Shown here in pieces: positions 43,062 to 51,653 of a DNA stretch of 64,000 nucleotides. Position numbers and translations under genes: made by a program. Source of the stretch: Chthoniobacter flavus Ellin428 (GTDB lineage: Bacteria > Verrucomicrobiota > Verrucomicrobiia > Chthoniobacterales > Chthoniobacteraceae); the NCBI RefSeq assembly GCF_000173075.1, contig NZ_ABVL01000015.1, positions 62,001 through 126,000 of the forward strand. The letters run 5' to 3'. The notes beneath the pieces were generated by a model, which worked only from the letters and a program-made list of their open reading frames with translations, made no database searches and was not told where the DNA came from. Position 1 is the first letter of the stretch, and each line of letters opens with the position of its first letter.

Positions 43062-43967
43062 TCAAAGAGCGATTTGGTCCGGTTCTTCGTTGCGGTCCCA
43101 CCATTCGCGATTATGCACGTACCAATCGATCGTCTCCCGGAGGGCCGGGCCAAAATGCCGACGCGGTTTCCAGTCGAGTTGTTTCAAGGCCAGATGCTCG
43201 TCATCATTGACTGTCATCCTCGGATCGCGAGTGATCGCATTCGCCTGAATGAGATCACGCGATTTGCCCAAGTGCTCCAGAATCGCCTGCGCGACCTCGA
43301 GGTCGCTGGCCTTTTCTTCATTCACCAGCGGATAAATCGTCCCAGGCTCACCGCCCAGGAGCGCGGCAAAAATCGCCGAGCAATGGTCGTCCACATGCAG
43401 CCAGCCGCGCATCTTCGAGCCGTCGCCAAAGAGCGGCAGCGGCTCATCGCGGAGAGCGTGGATGATCGATGATGGAATGAACTCCGCCGGCGCCTGGAAT
43501 GGCCCGTAATTGCAGGCCGCGCGGGTGATGATCACTTCCTGTTCGTGCGCGTGGAAGGCCTCGAGGGCGAGGGCGTCGGTCGCCGCTTGATTCCCCTGCC
43601 CGGTCGAGACCAGAGGCAGCGCGCCATCGTTCGATACCTGCAAAAACCGCCGCACCCCGTGTGTCCGGGCGCGCTCCAGCAAGGTCGCCGTTCCCGCGGC
43701 GCCATGCGCGGCTCCTCCGGTGAAATTGACCACGGCAAAGTATTGGTGCGTGGTGAGCACCGTATCGATCCGGTCGGCATCGCTCACATCGGCGCGGAGA
43801 AACTCGTAGCGATCGCCAAACTCCTCGGCCACGCCCTCGATGCTGGCCAGACCACCGGTCGTCAATGAGTCCACATTGGTCACCATCTCCGGCCCGTAAT
43901 GCTGGAGAACGTAACGCACGAAATTACTGCCTACAAAACCGCAACCGCCGGTAACTAAAAGTCGCAT
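43062..43967 (-). CDS. RmlB-like NAD-dependent dehydratase homologue with lost active site
   Basis: 301 residues, ~30-50 shorter than true dTDP-glucose 4,6-dehydratases. The Rossmann start is intact (LLVTGGCGFVGSNFVRYVL), as is the later ITRAACNYGPFQAPAEFIPS, GWLHVDDHC and RETIDWYVHNREWW. The catalytic T-D-E block is N113-D114-G115, and the Tyr-x3-Lys pair aligns with Gly123 and Gln127. The segment normally reading AESHVDRS to TNVLGT is mostly deleted (FTGGAAHGAAGTATLLERA). The gene is uninterrupted, so it is probably kept as a binding or structural homologue rather than an enzyme. It is paired with the RmlD-like gene. Confidence 0.8.
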   Translation of the reverse strand: MRLLVTGGCGFVGSNFVRYVLQHYGPEMVTNVDSLTTGGLASIEGVAEEFGDRYEFLRADVSDADRIDTVLTTHQYFAVVNFTGGAAHGAAGTATLLERARTHGVRRFLQVSNDGALPLVSTGQGNQAATDALALEAFHAHEQEVIITRAACNYGPFQAPAEFIPSSIIHALRDEPLPLFGDGSKMRGWLHVDDHCSAIFAALLGGEPGTIYPLVNEEKASDLEVAQAILEHLGKSRDLIQANAITRDPRMTVNDDEHLALKQLDWKPRRHFGPALRETIDWYVHNREWWDRNEEPDQIAL

Positions 43968-44003
43968 CGTGAAATGTTTGGATTGTCGCTATAAGTAAAG
44001 GTA

Positions 44004-44798
44004 TCACGTTTCATGCCCAGCGCCTGCCGCGCCGTGCGATTCGACCCGGATTCGCGCATCCGGTGCCCGATGGACGTGCCGCAGCCGCCGGCGGATCTGC
44101 CATGTATCCCGCAGCATGCGCAGGCTATCCGCGACAATTTCCACCTTGCTTTCCGGCGAGTTGATCCACTCGACCGGCAGGTCCTCGGCCACGTAGCCGA
44201 GTTTTTCGGCGAGCAGCAGCACCTCCACGTCGAAGGCAAAGCCCTCCACTGTCTGGCGGGAGAAGATCTCCCGGCAAGCCGCCTGGCGAAAGGCCTTGAA
44301 GCCGCATTGGGTATCCCGCAGGCCCACCCCTACCAGGGCCTGGAGCACGCGGTTGAAAATCTTGCCCATGCCCTCGCGCAGCGGGGACTGCCGGCGGGTG
44401 ATGCGGCTCCCCGCGTGCTGCCGGTTGCCGATGAGCACATCGACCTTCGGAGTCTCCTCGAAATGCCGCAAAAACGGCAGCACTTCGGCCAGGGGCACGC
44501 TCAGGTCCGCATCCATATAAAAGACGATGCCCCCCCGGGCGCGCAGCATCCCGGAACGCACCGCGTGGCCTTTGCCGCGCTTCGGTCCGTTGTCGATGAC
44601 TTGAAAATGAGCTTGTTGCGCCACCTGTTTCGCCGCTATTTCCAGCGTTCCGTCGGTGCTTTGCTCGACGACGATCAACACCTCATACGTCCGCGTGAAA
44701 CCCCGGAAAAACTCCACCAGTGCCGTCAACGTCGGCGGCAACCGCCGTGCCTCGTTGTAAGCCGGGACGACGATGGAGAGATATGGCGCTTCTGACAT
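44004..44798 (-). CDS. Family 2 glycosyltransferase (dolichyl/undecaprenyl-phosphate type)
   Basis: 264 residues. GT2 fold: SIVVPAYNEARRLPPTLTAL, then GKGHAVRSGMLRARGGIVFY, MDADLSVPLAEV (DxD metal site) and DTQCGFKAFRQAACREIFSR. This is the DPM1/ALG5-like subgroup that loads a sugar onto a polyprenyl phosphate at the cytoplasmic face. There is no membrane helix in this protein. It is divergent from an Agl23-like GT-C protein, which could use the lipid-linked sugar. The same-strand neighbours downstream are the RmlB/RmlD pair, so these three may be one operon. Confidence 0.9.
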   Translation of the reverse strand: MSEAPYLSIVVPAYNEARRLPPTLTALVEFFRGFTRTYEVLIVVEQSTDGTLEIAAKQVAQQAHFQVIDNGPKRGKGHAVRSGMLRARGGIVFYMDADLSVPLAEVLPFLRHFEETPKVDVLIGNRQHAGSRITRRQSPLREGMGKIFNRVLQALVGVGLRDTQCGFKAFRQAACREIFSRQTVEGFAFDVEVLLLAEKLGYVAEDLPVEWINSPESKVEIVADSLRMLRDTWQIRRRLRHVHRAPDARIRVESHGAAGAGHET

Positions 44799-44844
44799 TG
44801 GGGAACCTCACACTTAGCAACAACCGCGCCCGGTGGTCAAAGCG

Positions 44845-46416
44845 ATGATCGCACGCCGTCACTGGATTTCCGCCCTCATCCTCCTGCTCGCCTTCTTCCT
44901 GCGGGTCGCCTGGCTGGGGATCAAGCCCGCCCATTTCGACGAGGGAGTGAACGGCTGGTTCGTGGACCAGATCACCAATCAAGGGTACTACCACTACGAC
45001 CCCACGAACTTCCACGGGCCTCTGCATTTCTACGTGCTGTTCCTCGCGCAGACGCTCTTTGGCCGGAGCATTTGGGTCCTGCGCATGCCGATCGTGCTCC
45101 TCAGCACGGGCTGCGTCGGGCTCACGCTGGCCTTTCGGCGCTACTTCGACGACCGCGTCTGCCAGATCGCCGCGCTGGCCATGGCGGTCTCGCCTGGCAT
45201 GGTTTTCTATGGTCGCTACGCCATCCACGAAACGTGGATGCTCTTTTTCCTGATGCTCATCGCCTGGGGATTGGCGGGGCTGTGGCGCTTCGGCGAACGC
45301 CGCTACCTGTGGGTCACGGCGCTTGGCATCACCGGCACGATCCTCACCAAAGAGACCTACGTCATTCATCTGGTGACCTTCTTCCTCGCGTGGGCCTGCT
45401 TGTCTGCTTACGAAAGGATATCCCCTTCCGCACCTTGGGAATCCGGCACGCGAAAATTCACGTGGCGCGATGTGGTCCCCGTCGTCGCGGTGTGCATGGG
45501 GCTCATTCTTTTCTTCTACACCGGCGGCTTCCTCGATTGGACCGCGCTGCCCGGCTTATGGGAAACCTTCGGCACGTGGATTCATACCGGCGTCGATAAG
45601 AAATCCGGACACGAGAAGGAATGGTACTACTGGATGCAACTGCTGGGCCGATACGAATGGCCCGGCGGCCTCGGTCTCTTCGCCGGCGCGTGGATGCTCT
45701 GGCCGCGCACGCCGAGGTTCGCCCGTTATCTCGCGATCTACGGACTCGGTGCGCTGATCGCTTATAGCATCGTGCCCTACAAGACGCCGTGGTGCATCAT
45801 CTCGCTCGTCTGGCCCTTCTATTTCATCTTTGCCCTCGCGGTGTTGCGCCTCGGGGAATTGATCGATCGCTGGACGATCGGCGTGGGCGCGGGCGTCATC
45901 CTGCTGGCGTCGTTTGGCCTCACGTGGAAACTCAATTATCGCGATTACACCGACGATTCGGAGCCCTACGTCTACGTGCAGACGATGACGGACGTGAACG
46001 AGTTGCTCACCCCGCTGGACCGACTGGTCAAACGCAATCCGCTGAACTACCAGATTCGCGGCAATATCATCCTCCCGGAGCGCTATCCTTTCGCCTGGCT
46101 GCTCGCCGACTATCCGCAGATCAACTATTGGGACGCCGACCAGCTACCCGAAACGCTCGACGCCGATTTCCTGCTCGTGGACAGCGCGGAGGTGGAAAAG
46201 GTCGAGCCGCTGCTGCGGCTGGAATACTACAAGCTCCCCATGCGCATCCGCGGCAATTCGGATAACGCCGCGACGCTCTATCTCTATCCGCCCACGTTCG
46301 GCGACTTCGTTCCTCCGGGCACGCCGAAATTCGTGCCCGGCTCAAAGGAAGGCCCTGAGGAAAAAGATACGCCCGCCGAGAAGAAAGAGGAGCCGGCGGA
46401 AAAGGAAACCAAATGA
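44845..46416 (+). CDS. Agl23/TIGR03663-like GT-C glycosyltransferase
   Basis: 523 residues with ~10 membrane helices (a GTG at 44833 is an alternative start). The first loop holds FDEGVNGWFVDQITNQGYY, the acidic motif of GT-C enzymes (Asp-Glu after HF), and YHYDPTNFHGPLHFYVLFL. SIVPYKTPWCIISLVWPFYF is typical of the flippase-associated Agl23/TIGR03663 family. The C-terminal tail is Glu/Lys-rich (EEKDTPAEKKEEPAEKETK) and looks disordered. It should transfer a sugar from a polyprenyl carrier outside the membrane. The stop overlaps the start of the next membrane-protein gene (ATGA). Confidence 0.85.
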   Translation: MIARRHWISALILLLAFFLRVAWLGIKPAHFDEGVNGWFVDQITNQGYYHYDPTNFHGPLHFYVLFLAQTLFGRSIWVLRMPIVLLSTGCVGLTLAFRRYFDDRVCQIAALAMAVSPGMVFYGRYAIHETWMLFFLMLIAWGLAGLWRFGERRYLWVTALGITGTILTKETYVIHLVTFFLAWACLSAYERISPSAPWESGTRKFTWRDVVPVVAVCMGLILFFYTGGFLDWTALPGLWETFGTWIHTGVDKKSGHEKEWYYWMQLLGRYEWPGGLGLFAGAWMLWPRTPRFARYLAIYGLGALIAYSIVPYKTPWCIISLVWPFYFIFALAVLRLGELIDRWTIGVGAGVILLASFGLTWKLNYRDYTDDSEPYVYVQTMTDVNELLTPLDRLVKRNPLNYQIRGNIILPERYPFAWLLADYPQINYWDADQLPETLDADFLLVDSAEVEKVEPLLRLEYYKLPMRIRGNSDNAATLYLYPPTFGDFVPPGTPKFVPGSKEGPEEKDTPAEKKEEPAEKETK

Positions 46417-48257
46417 ATTTCGTCGCCGCCATTCTCTACGCCGTCAGCACCTCCTCCCTCGTGGCGTTGTTGCTGGCCTTTGCCCGCGGCGGATTGAACT
46501 CCTCGAGTGCCGGCGTGGCTCTCGGCTGCGGACTGCTCGTGATGTCGCTCACGCTTTGGCAGACGCGCGAGCAATCGACCGAGCGGCGTCCGCCCAGCCT
46601 GGCGGAATGGCTGGCCATCATCGCCTTCGCGCTGGTTTCGCTACGCATCTTCCTCTGGGTAGTGTTCATCAATGGCGATGACATCAAGGTGCTTTCGCCG
46701 AACAACCTCGGCGACCTCTCCCTGCATCTCACCTACGTGCGCTATCTCGCCAGCGGGGTGCACTTCTGGCCGGACAACCCAATCTTCACCGGCGGCAAAC
46801 TGACCTACCCCATCGGGATCGATCTCTTCCACAGCCTGCTCCTGCTCGTGGGCGTGGATGTGTTACGCGGGTTCGTATGGATGGGCGTGATCGGCGCGGC
46901 GCTGACCGGTGTGGCCCTGTGGCGCTGGGGGCGCGGCTTCACCCTCTTCGGATTTCTCGCCAATGGCGGGCTCGCCGGCTTCGCCCTTTTCACCACGCTG
47001 AAGCTCACCGACTTCCAAGGCGACCTCGCGTGGAAAAGTTTCGCGCTCGCGCTCTTTGCCACACAGCGTGGGTTGCTCTTCGCGCTGCCCGCGGGGTTGT
47101 TGCTGCTCAGCAGTTGGCGCGCGCGCTTTTTCGGCAAACCGGAGGATTGGCGCCTGCCTTTTGAGGGCGAGTTGCTGCTCTACGCGACGCTGCCGCTCTT
47201 TCATTTTCACACGTTCCTCTTTCTCTCGGTCCTGTTGGGAGTGTGGTTTGTCTTTTACGGCCCGGCCCGGCGATCGCTCGCCCTGCTGGTGGGGCTCGCT
47301 TTTGTTCCGGCGACGGTGCTTGTGCTGCTCATCACCGGTGGCCTGCATGGCGGCAATTTGATCGGCTGGAAGGCTGGCTGGATGTGGGATGATCCGGGAT
47401 TTCTCGATTGGTGCCAGGCGCGTTTCGGCGCGAGCCCACCTGAGACGCTCGGCGTGGATGCCGGCCCAATTTCCACCGGCCTCATACCGGTGGATCGTCT
47501 TCGCCTGATCGCCGGTGCGCTCTTTTGGCCACTGAATTTCGGCATCCTGCCGGTGCTCGTCATCATGCTGATCATCGTGCTCTGGCAAGACCGGGAAAAC
47601 CGCTGGGGACGACTCGTGGTGTTTCCGTCGCTGGCCATTTTCCTGGTCTGCTGCTTCGTGAAATTCGCCCCGTGGGAATGGGACAACACGAAGCTCATGA
47701 TCTGGTCGTATCTCGCGATCCTGCCTTTCCTGTGGAGCGAATTGCTCGCCCGCTGGCCCGAGTGGTCGCGCCAATTCGTGGTTTTCGTGCTCTTTTTCTC
47801 CGGCTTCGTTTCTACGCTCGGGGGCATCAATGCCAGCTTCACCGGCTTCCCCATCGCCCAGCGCTCGGACCTCGATGGCGTGGCGCAAGCGGTGCGCCGA
47901 ATTCCGGTCACCGAGCGTTTCGCCGGCGCGCCGACTTACAATCACCCCTTGCTGCTCGATGGCCGCAAGATGGTGCTGGGCTATATCGGCCACGTGCACA
48001 GTCATGGCCTCGCCTGGGAGGTACCGGCCGAGAAGCTCGACTCACTCCTCAACGGCGAAAACGACTGGCGCAAAACCGCCGATGAACTCGGCGCGCGTTA
48101 TCTCTTCTGGGGCCGCAACGAAGAGGAAAAATACAAGGACTCCCCGCAGCCCTGGCGAGACACCACGCGACTCGTCGCCTCCGGCGACTGGGGAGCGATT
48201 TACGATCTACATTCCCCGCCGGATAAGGCGGCAGAGGTGCCGAAGCTGGAGGAGTAG
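46413..48257 (+). CDS. Polytopic membrane protein, probable GT-C-like glycosyltransferase
   Basis: 614 residues with ~12 hydrophobic segments. After the second helix, FINGDDIKVLSPNNLGDLSL followed by HLTYVRYLASGVHFWPDNPI places acidic residues in the first outer loop, as GT-C enzymes do, though no family motif is complete. The last ~130 residues are soluble (RIPVTERFAGAPTYNHPLLL, then GRKMVLGYIGHVHSHGLAWE), recalling the C-terminal domain of oligosaccharyl-transfer-like proteins. It is translationally coupled to the Agl23-like gene and probably acts in the same surface-glycosylation step. The convergent fabZ gene lies across a heptamer-armed inverted repeat. Confidence 0.72.
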   Translation: MNFVAAILYAVSTSSLVALLLAFARGGLNSSSAGVALGCGLLVMSLTLWQTREQSTERRPPSLAEWLAIIAFALVSLRIFLWVVFINGDDIKVLSPNNLGDLSLHLTYVRYLASGVHFWPDNPIFTGGKLTYPIGIDLFHSLLLLVGVDVLRGFVWMGVIGAALTGVALWRWGRGFTLFGFLANGGLAGFALFTTLKLTDFQGDLAWKSFALALFATQRGLLFALPAGLLLLSSWRARFFGKPEDWRLPFEGELLLYATLPLFHFHTFLFLSVLLGVWFVFYGPARRSLALLVGLAFVPATVLVLLITGGLHGGNLIGWKAGWMWDDPGFLDWCQARFGASPPETLGVDAGPISTGLIPVDRLRLIAGALFWPLNFGILPVLVIMLIIVLWQDRENRWGRLVVFPSLAIFLVCCFVKFAPWEWDNTKLMIWSYLAILPFLWSELLARWPEWSRQFVVFVLFFSGFVSTLGGINASFTGFPIAQRSDLDGVAQAVRRIPVTERFAGAPTYNHPLLLDGRKMVLGYIGHVHSHGLAWEVPAEKLDSLLNGENDWRKTADELGARYLFWGRNEEEKYKDSPQPWRDTTRLVASGDWGAIYDLHSPPDKAAEVPKLEE

Positions 48258-48266
48258 AGGAAACCA

Positions 48267-48360
48267 GTGATCAGTATTTAGTATTCAGTATTCAGTATTC
48301 AGTATTCAGTATTCAGTAACCAACCGACACGCCGCACTGATTACTGATTACTGATTACTT
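48267..48360. repeat. Heptamer-armed inverted repeat between convergent genes
   Basis: The left arm (48267-48318) is seven near-perfect copies of CAGTATT, and the right arm (48336-48360) three copies of CTGATTA. Arms pair with about one mismatch per heptamer (TATTCAG against TAATCAG). It separates the ends of two convergent genes and could terminate both. Confidence 0.82.
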
Positions 48361-48773
48361 CAGCCTGCCTCGCTCAACACCACTACCCCATCCGCCACCA
48401 CGTCCTCGCCCACCCGCGCGGTGACTTCAAACTGCCATAGCGTTCCAACCGCGCCGATCTTGCGGGCGTGCAGGGCGAGCACTTCACTCGGCTTCACGGG
48501 ACGCAGGAACTTCATGCCCTTGATCGCGGTGAGGTGAAAGCTGCGGCCCGGTTGCCCGGCAGCGATTCCCGCGGTCTGGGCCAGCGCCTCGGCGATGATC
48601 ACGCCCGGCACCAAGGGATTGCCCGGAAAATGGCCGCGAAAGAACGGTTCCTCCGGCGGAAAGCTCTTTTCGCAAACGGCCGACTCCCCCGGCTGTACCT
48701 GCACCACGGAGTCGATGAAGATGAACGGTTCGCGATGCGGCAGGCCGCAGGCGATGGGATCGCGACTGCTCAC
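48360..48773 (-). CDS. fabZ: 3-hydroxyacyl-ACP dehydratase, FabZ-like
   Basis: 137 residues from a GTG at 48773 that overlaps the stop of the lipoprotein gene by 4 bp. Hot-dog fold with the FabZ signature GLPHREPFIFIDSV and FFRGHFPGNPLVPGVIIAEA, giving catalytic His48 and Glu62, then LAQTAGIAA and AIKGMKFLRPVKPSEVL. It dehydrates 3-hydroxyacyl-ACP in fatty-acid or related lipid synthesis. It is not next to lpxA/lpxD or other fab genes, so it may be a second, specialised copy rather than the housekeeping enzyme. Confidence 0.85.
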   Translation of the reverse strand: MSSRDPIACGLPHREPFIFIDSVVQVQPGESAVCEKSFPPEEPFFRGHFPGNPLVPGVIIAEALAQTAGIAAGQPGRSFHLTAIKGMKFLRPVKPSEVLALHARKIGAVGTLWQFEVTARVGEDVVADGVVVLSEAG

Positions 48774-49228
48774 TGCGGCTGTGTTCCGGCGGGCGGTGCC
48801 GGCACAAAGTAAGCCAGCTTCCAACTGCCGCGCACGGCCCGCGCACCCGCGCGATAGCCGTTGTAGTTCGCATCGGAGATCGCCTCCAACGGCGCGACCA
48901 TATAAAGATCATGCGGACCGAATTTCTTCTTCAAGATTTCCGAGAGTTGCCCCCAAAGGTGGTGCTGATCCCAATAGAGGAACGCATCTTCTCCGGGAGG
49001 GCCGTCGTCCCAACGGTAGCCGAAGTCGTTGGTCATCAACGTCGAAAGCATGGCCGTGTCATGCTTCGCCACGGCGATCCGCAGGCGCCCGAGAAAGGAC
49101 TGGAAGCTTTGGTCGTTGCTCTGATCCTTCAACGGTTTCTTTTCTTCGTCGTCTTTCTTTTTGTACGGAGCTTCGCAACCGACCAGTCCGACAAAGATTA
49201 AGGCACAAGCGAGGAGGCGCAGAGTCAT
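48770..49228 (-). CDS. Small lipoprotein, SnoaL/NTF2-like
   Basis: 152 residues. The signal peptide ends in a lipobox (LIFVGLVGCE, Cys18), so it is lipid-anchored. After a Lys/Asp/Glu-rich linker (KKKDDEEKKPLKDQSND) comes a ~105-residue alpha/beta domain (FLGRLRIAVAKHDTAMLSTL, then MTNDFGYRWDDGPPGEDAFL) that resembles NTF2-like/DUF4440 domains. No catalytic residues can be named. Its end overlaps the fabZ start, so both are on one mRNA. Confidence 0.72.
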   Translation of the reverse strand: MTLRLLACALIFVGLVGCEAPYKKKDDEEKKPLKDQSNDQSFQSFLGRLRIAVAKHDTAMLSTLMTNDFGYRWDDGPPGEDAFLYWDQHHLWGQLSEILKKKFGPHDLYMVAPLEAISDANYNGYRAGARAVRGSWKLAYFVPAPPAGTQPQ

Positions 49229-49296
49229 GGGCTTCCAAATAGAGACGCGATGGAAACAACACCAGAGGTTTTTTCAATTGCAGTAGTCGCGGCAGC

Positions 49297-51411
49297 CTAC
49301 TTCGCCTTCGCTTTCTTCGCTGCCATCACATTGTGAGAAAACGCGCCCGGCGGAATGTCCTGCGGTGCCTGTCCCGGACGATTCCACTGGAAGGTCAGCC
49401 GCGGTTCACCGGCTTCGCGCCGCACATAGTAAAGCCGGAACGGATGCCGCCCGGCTTGTAACCGCACGGTGCCGCTCTTGTCCTGGCCGCTCTCGTAACC
49501 GAAGTCGGCATCGATCACCGTCGCTCCCCCGATGCGCAACAGCGCACCCGTATCCGCCGCGACGTGGAACTGATATTCGCCATCCTCCGGCACTTCCACA
49601 TAGCCGGAGAAAAGCACCGCGACATCATCCTTGCGCGGCGCGACTTTGAGATCGGGATTCGCCGCGGTGCCTTGGGCCGTCGGCTTCAAGTCATCCAACC
49701 GGGGAACCCACGGAGCGGCCATTTCGACTGCGCTCCAGGCTATTCCCGGCACGGTCACCGGCTTGACGGCCGGCTGCAGTTCATCGTCGTACGGCCGCGG
49801 GGCCCCGGAGTCGGGACGCCGCACGGAACGTACGGTGTCCTGCATCCGCTGCTGCAGCGCCGTGAATTCGCCTCCGGTATCAGCGAGGTTTTTTCCCTCC
49901 TGCGGATCGGTCGCCACGTTGTAAATCTCGAACGGCGCCGTGGGACTGGTGATCGCGTAGCGCACACCCATGTAATCCCCGATGCGGATCGCCTGCATCT
50001 GATCCCGAACCCGTCCCCGATGTTGCGGCAGAAATTCCGCGTAATTCGGTGTTTTGCCGCGCATGAAATATTCCATGTAAACGGGGGTCGTCCGTTTCTG
50101 CTCGTGACCGCGCAACGTCGGCACCAGCGAGACGCCATCCGCTCGTGCCGGCACGGGCACGCCAGCCAGTTCGGCAAAGGTCGTGAGCCAATCGTAATGC
50201 GACGACGCCTCGTGGCTCACCGTACCCGCCGGAATAAAGCTCGGCCAGCGAGCCACCGCGCCCACATGCACCCCGCCCTCCCAGCAATCGCGTTTGATCC
50301 CATCGAAGGGCCCGAAGCTGCGGAAGAACTGCGGCGTAAATGGCTCCTTCAAATAGGACTCGTTGCTCACCCCATTGTCCGACGTGAAAATGACCAGCGT
50401 GTGATCGTCGACCCCGAGATCCTTGAGCAGTTGCTCGACATCGCCCACACAATCATCGATGCGCTGCACCGCCGTGGCGTAACGGCGGTCCACATCCGGC
50501 CACGCCTTCTCCGGCGTAGCGGGATTGTGATCGTCGTCCCAGGTGGCATTCGCGTATTCCGGGTAGCAGTAGGAATCCGGCGTGCCCTCGGCGGCATTGA
50601 TCATGTGTCCCGGCGTGCCGAGCCACTGCAGGCCGCCCTTTGTACCGCCACCCGAGGGAAAGGCGCATGGCGGATACTGGATCTTCGCATGCGGCGTATC
50701 GAGCGCGAGATAGCAGAAGAACGGCTGGTCCGGATGCGCGGTGTGCTGGTCGGTGATCCATTTCTTCGCCCGCGCGGTGAAGAGATCCGCCGTGTAGCAT
50801 CCGGCGAGGTCGGCGGAAATTTCGCGGTCATTCTCCCAGACCTGCCGCCCATCCTCCTTCGGATAGTGGAAATGCCCATCCACATGCCGCACGTAGCCGA
50901 GATAGAAATCAAAGCCGCGCTTGGTCGGATAGCCCGGCCACTGCGCGGGCGTCGCCGTTTTCGAGGCTGGGTCCTTCTCTGCTGGCCCGCCTTGCAGCCC
51001 CCATTTGCCAAAGGCGGCCGTCGCATAACCCGCGCCCTTGAGCACCGAGGCCAGCGTGTGATTATTCTCCAGCGCCTTGTCGAATTGATTGTCGCGCACA
51101 TTCGCATGCCCCTGCGTCACACCGAGCAACAGCGAAGAGCGCGAGGAAGCGCACACCGGCGTGGAGGCGTATTGATTGGGAAGCTGAATACCCTGCATGG
51201 CCAGCGTATCGAGATGCGGTGTGGAATGCCACGGCTGCGACCGGTCATTCGCGGCTTTCCGCGCATTCTGGTAGAAGACGCCGTAGTCGCCCCACCCCAT
51301 ATCGTCCACCAGGATGAAGACGATATTGGGCCGCAGCGCTTTTTCCACCGCGAGCAAAACCGGCGGCGTAGCACAACAAAGAGCGAGCGCGAGAGCGAAG
51401 GCGGATTTCAT
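49297..51411 (-). CDS. Secreted sulfatase with C-terminal PA14 domain
   Basis: 704 residues with a signal peptide (MKSAFALALALCCATPPVLL). Sulfatase fold: NIVFILVDDMGWGDYGV metal Asp pair, the modification site VCASSRSSLLLG with Cys87, GKWGLQGG, and LVIFTSDNGVSNES. The C-x-S-S-R site departs from the usual C-x-P/A-S-R at one position but keeps the Cys to be turned into formylglycine. Residues ~595-695 form a PA14 domain (VAVLFSGYVEVPEDGEYQFH, then GGATVIDADFGYE and PFRLYYVRREAGEPRLTFQW), probably carbohydrate-binding. It desulfates a sulfated glycan outside the cytoplasm. The start at 51411 excludes a non-coding upstream stretch. No FGE gene with intact cysteines is in this window. Confidence 0.92.
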   Translation of the reverse strand: MKSAFALALALCCATPPVLLAVEKALRPNIVFILVDDMGWGDYGVFYQNARKAANDRSQPWHSTPHLDTLAMQGIQLPNQYASTPVCASSRSSLLLGVTQGHANVRDNQFDKALENNHTLASVLKGAGYATAAFGKWGLQGGPAEKDPASKTATPAQWPGYPTKRGFDFYLGYVRHVDGHFHYPKEDGRQVWENDREISADLAGCYTADLFTARAKKWITDQHTAHPDQPFFCYLALDTPHAKIQYPPCAFPSGGGTKGGLQWLGTPGHMINAAEGTPDSYCYPEYANATWDDDHNPATPEKAWPDVDRRYATAVQRIDDCVGDVEQLLKDLGVDDHTLVIFTSDNGVSNESYLKEPFTPQFFRSFGPFDGIKRDCWEGGVHVGAVARWPSFIPAGTVSHEASSHYDWLTTFAELAGVPVPARADGVSLVPTLRGHEQKRTTPVYMEYFMRGKTPNYAEFLPQHRGRVRDQMQAIRIGDYMGVRYAITSPTAPFEIYNVATDPQEGKNLADTGGEFTALQQRMQDTVRSVRRPDSGAPRPYDDELQPAVKPVTVPGIAWSAVEMAAPWVPRLDDLKPTAQGTAANPDLKVAPRKDDVAVLFSGYVEVPEDGEYQFHVAADTGALLRIGGATVIDADFGYESGQDKSGTVRLQAGRHPFRLYYVRREAGEPRLTFQWNRPGQAPQDIPPGAFSHNVMAAKKAKAK

Positions 51412-51653
51412 GAGATGGATCGGGGGATTTGGAATTCGACGGGGATTCTCCGGCCCTTCGGGTGCTGCGGTAAAGAACCGGATTCTTCGTTCATGCCAGA
51501 GCAGCCGATTTCTTAGGAATCGGGGATTCTGCCACAGCGAAAGACCACGTATTTGTGGCTTGCGGTTCGCGAGCGTCGTTGCATTTTGTCCGCCGACTGG
51601 AAGTAATCGAGAGAGCGTCCGCGTTTGCCGTGGCACCTCGCCCCGACATTTTC

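Noticed and set aside
48267..48360. CRISPR array
   Set aside because: The repeats are 7 bases long and directly adjacent, with no spacers and no cas genes in the window.
49564..51516. 650-codon plus-strand ORF opposite the sulfatase
   Set aside because: Arg/His-rich shadow; the sulfatase frame has all catalytic motifs.
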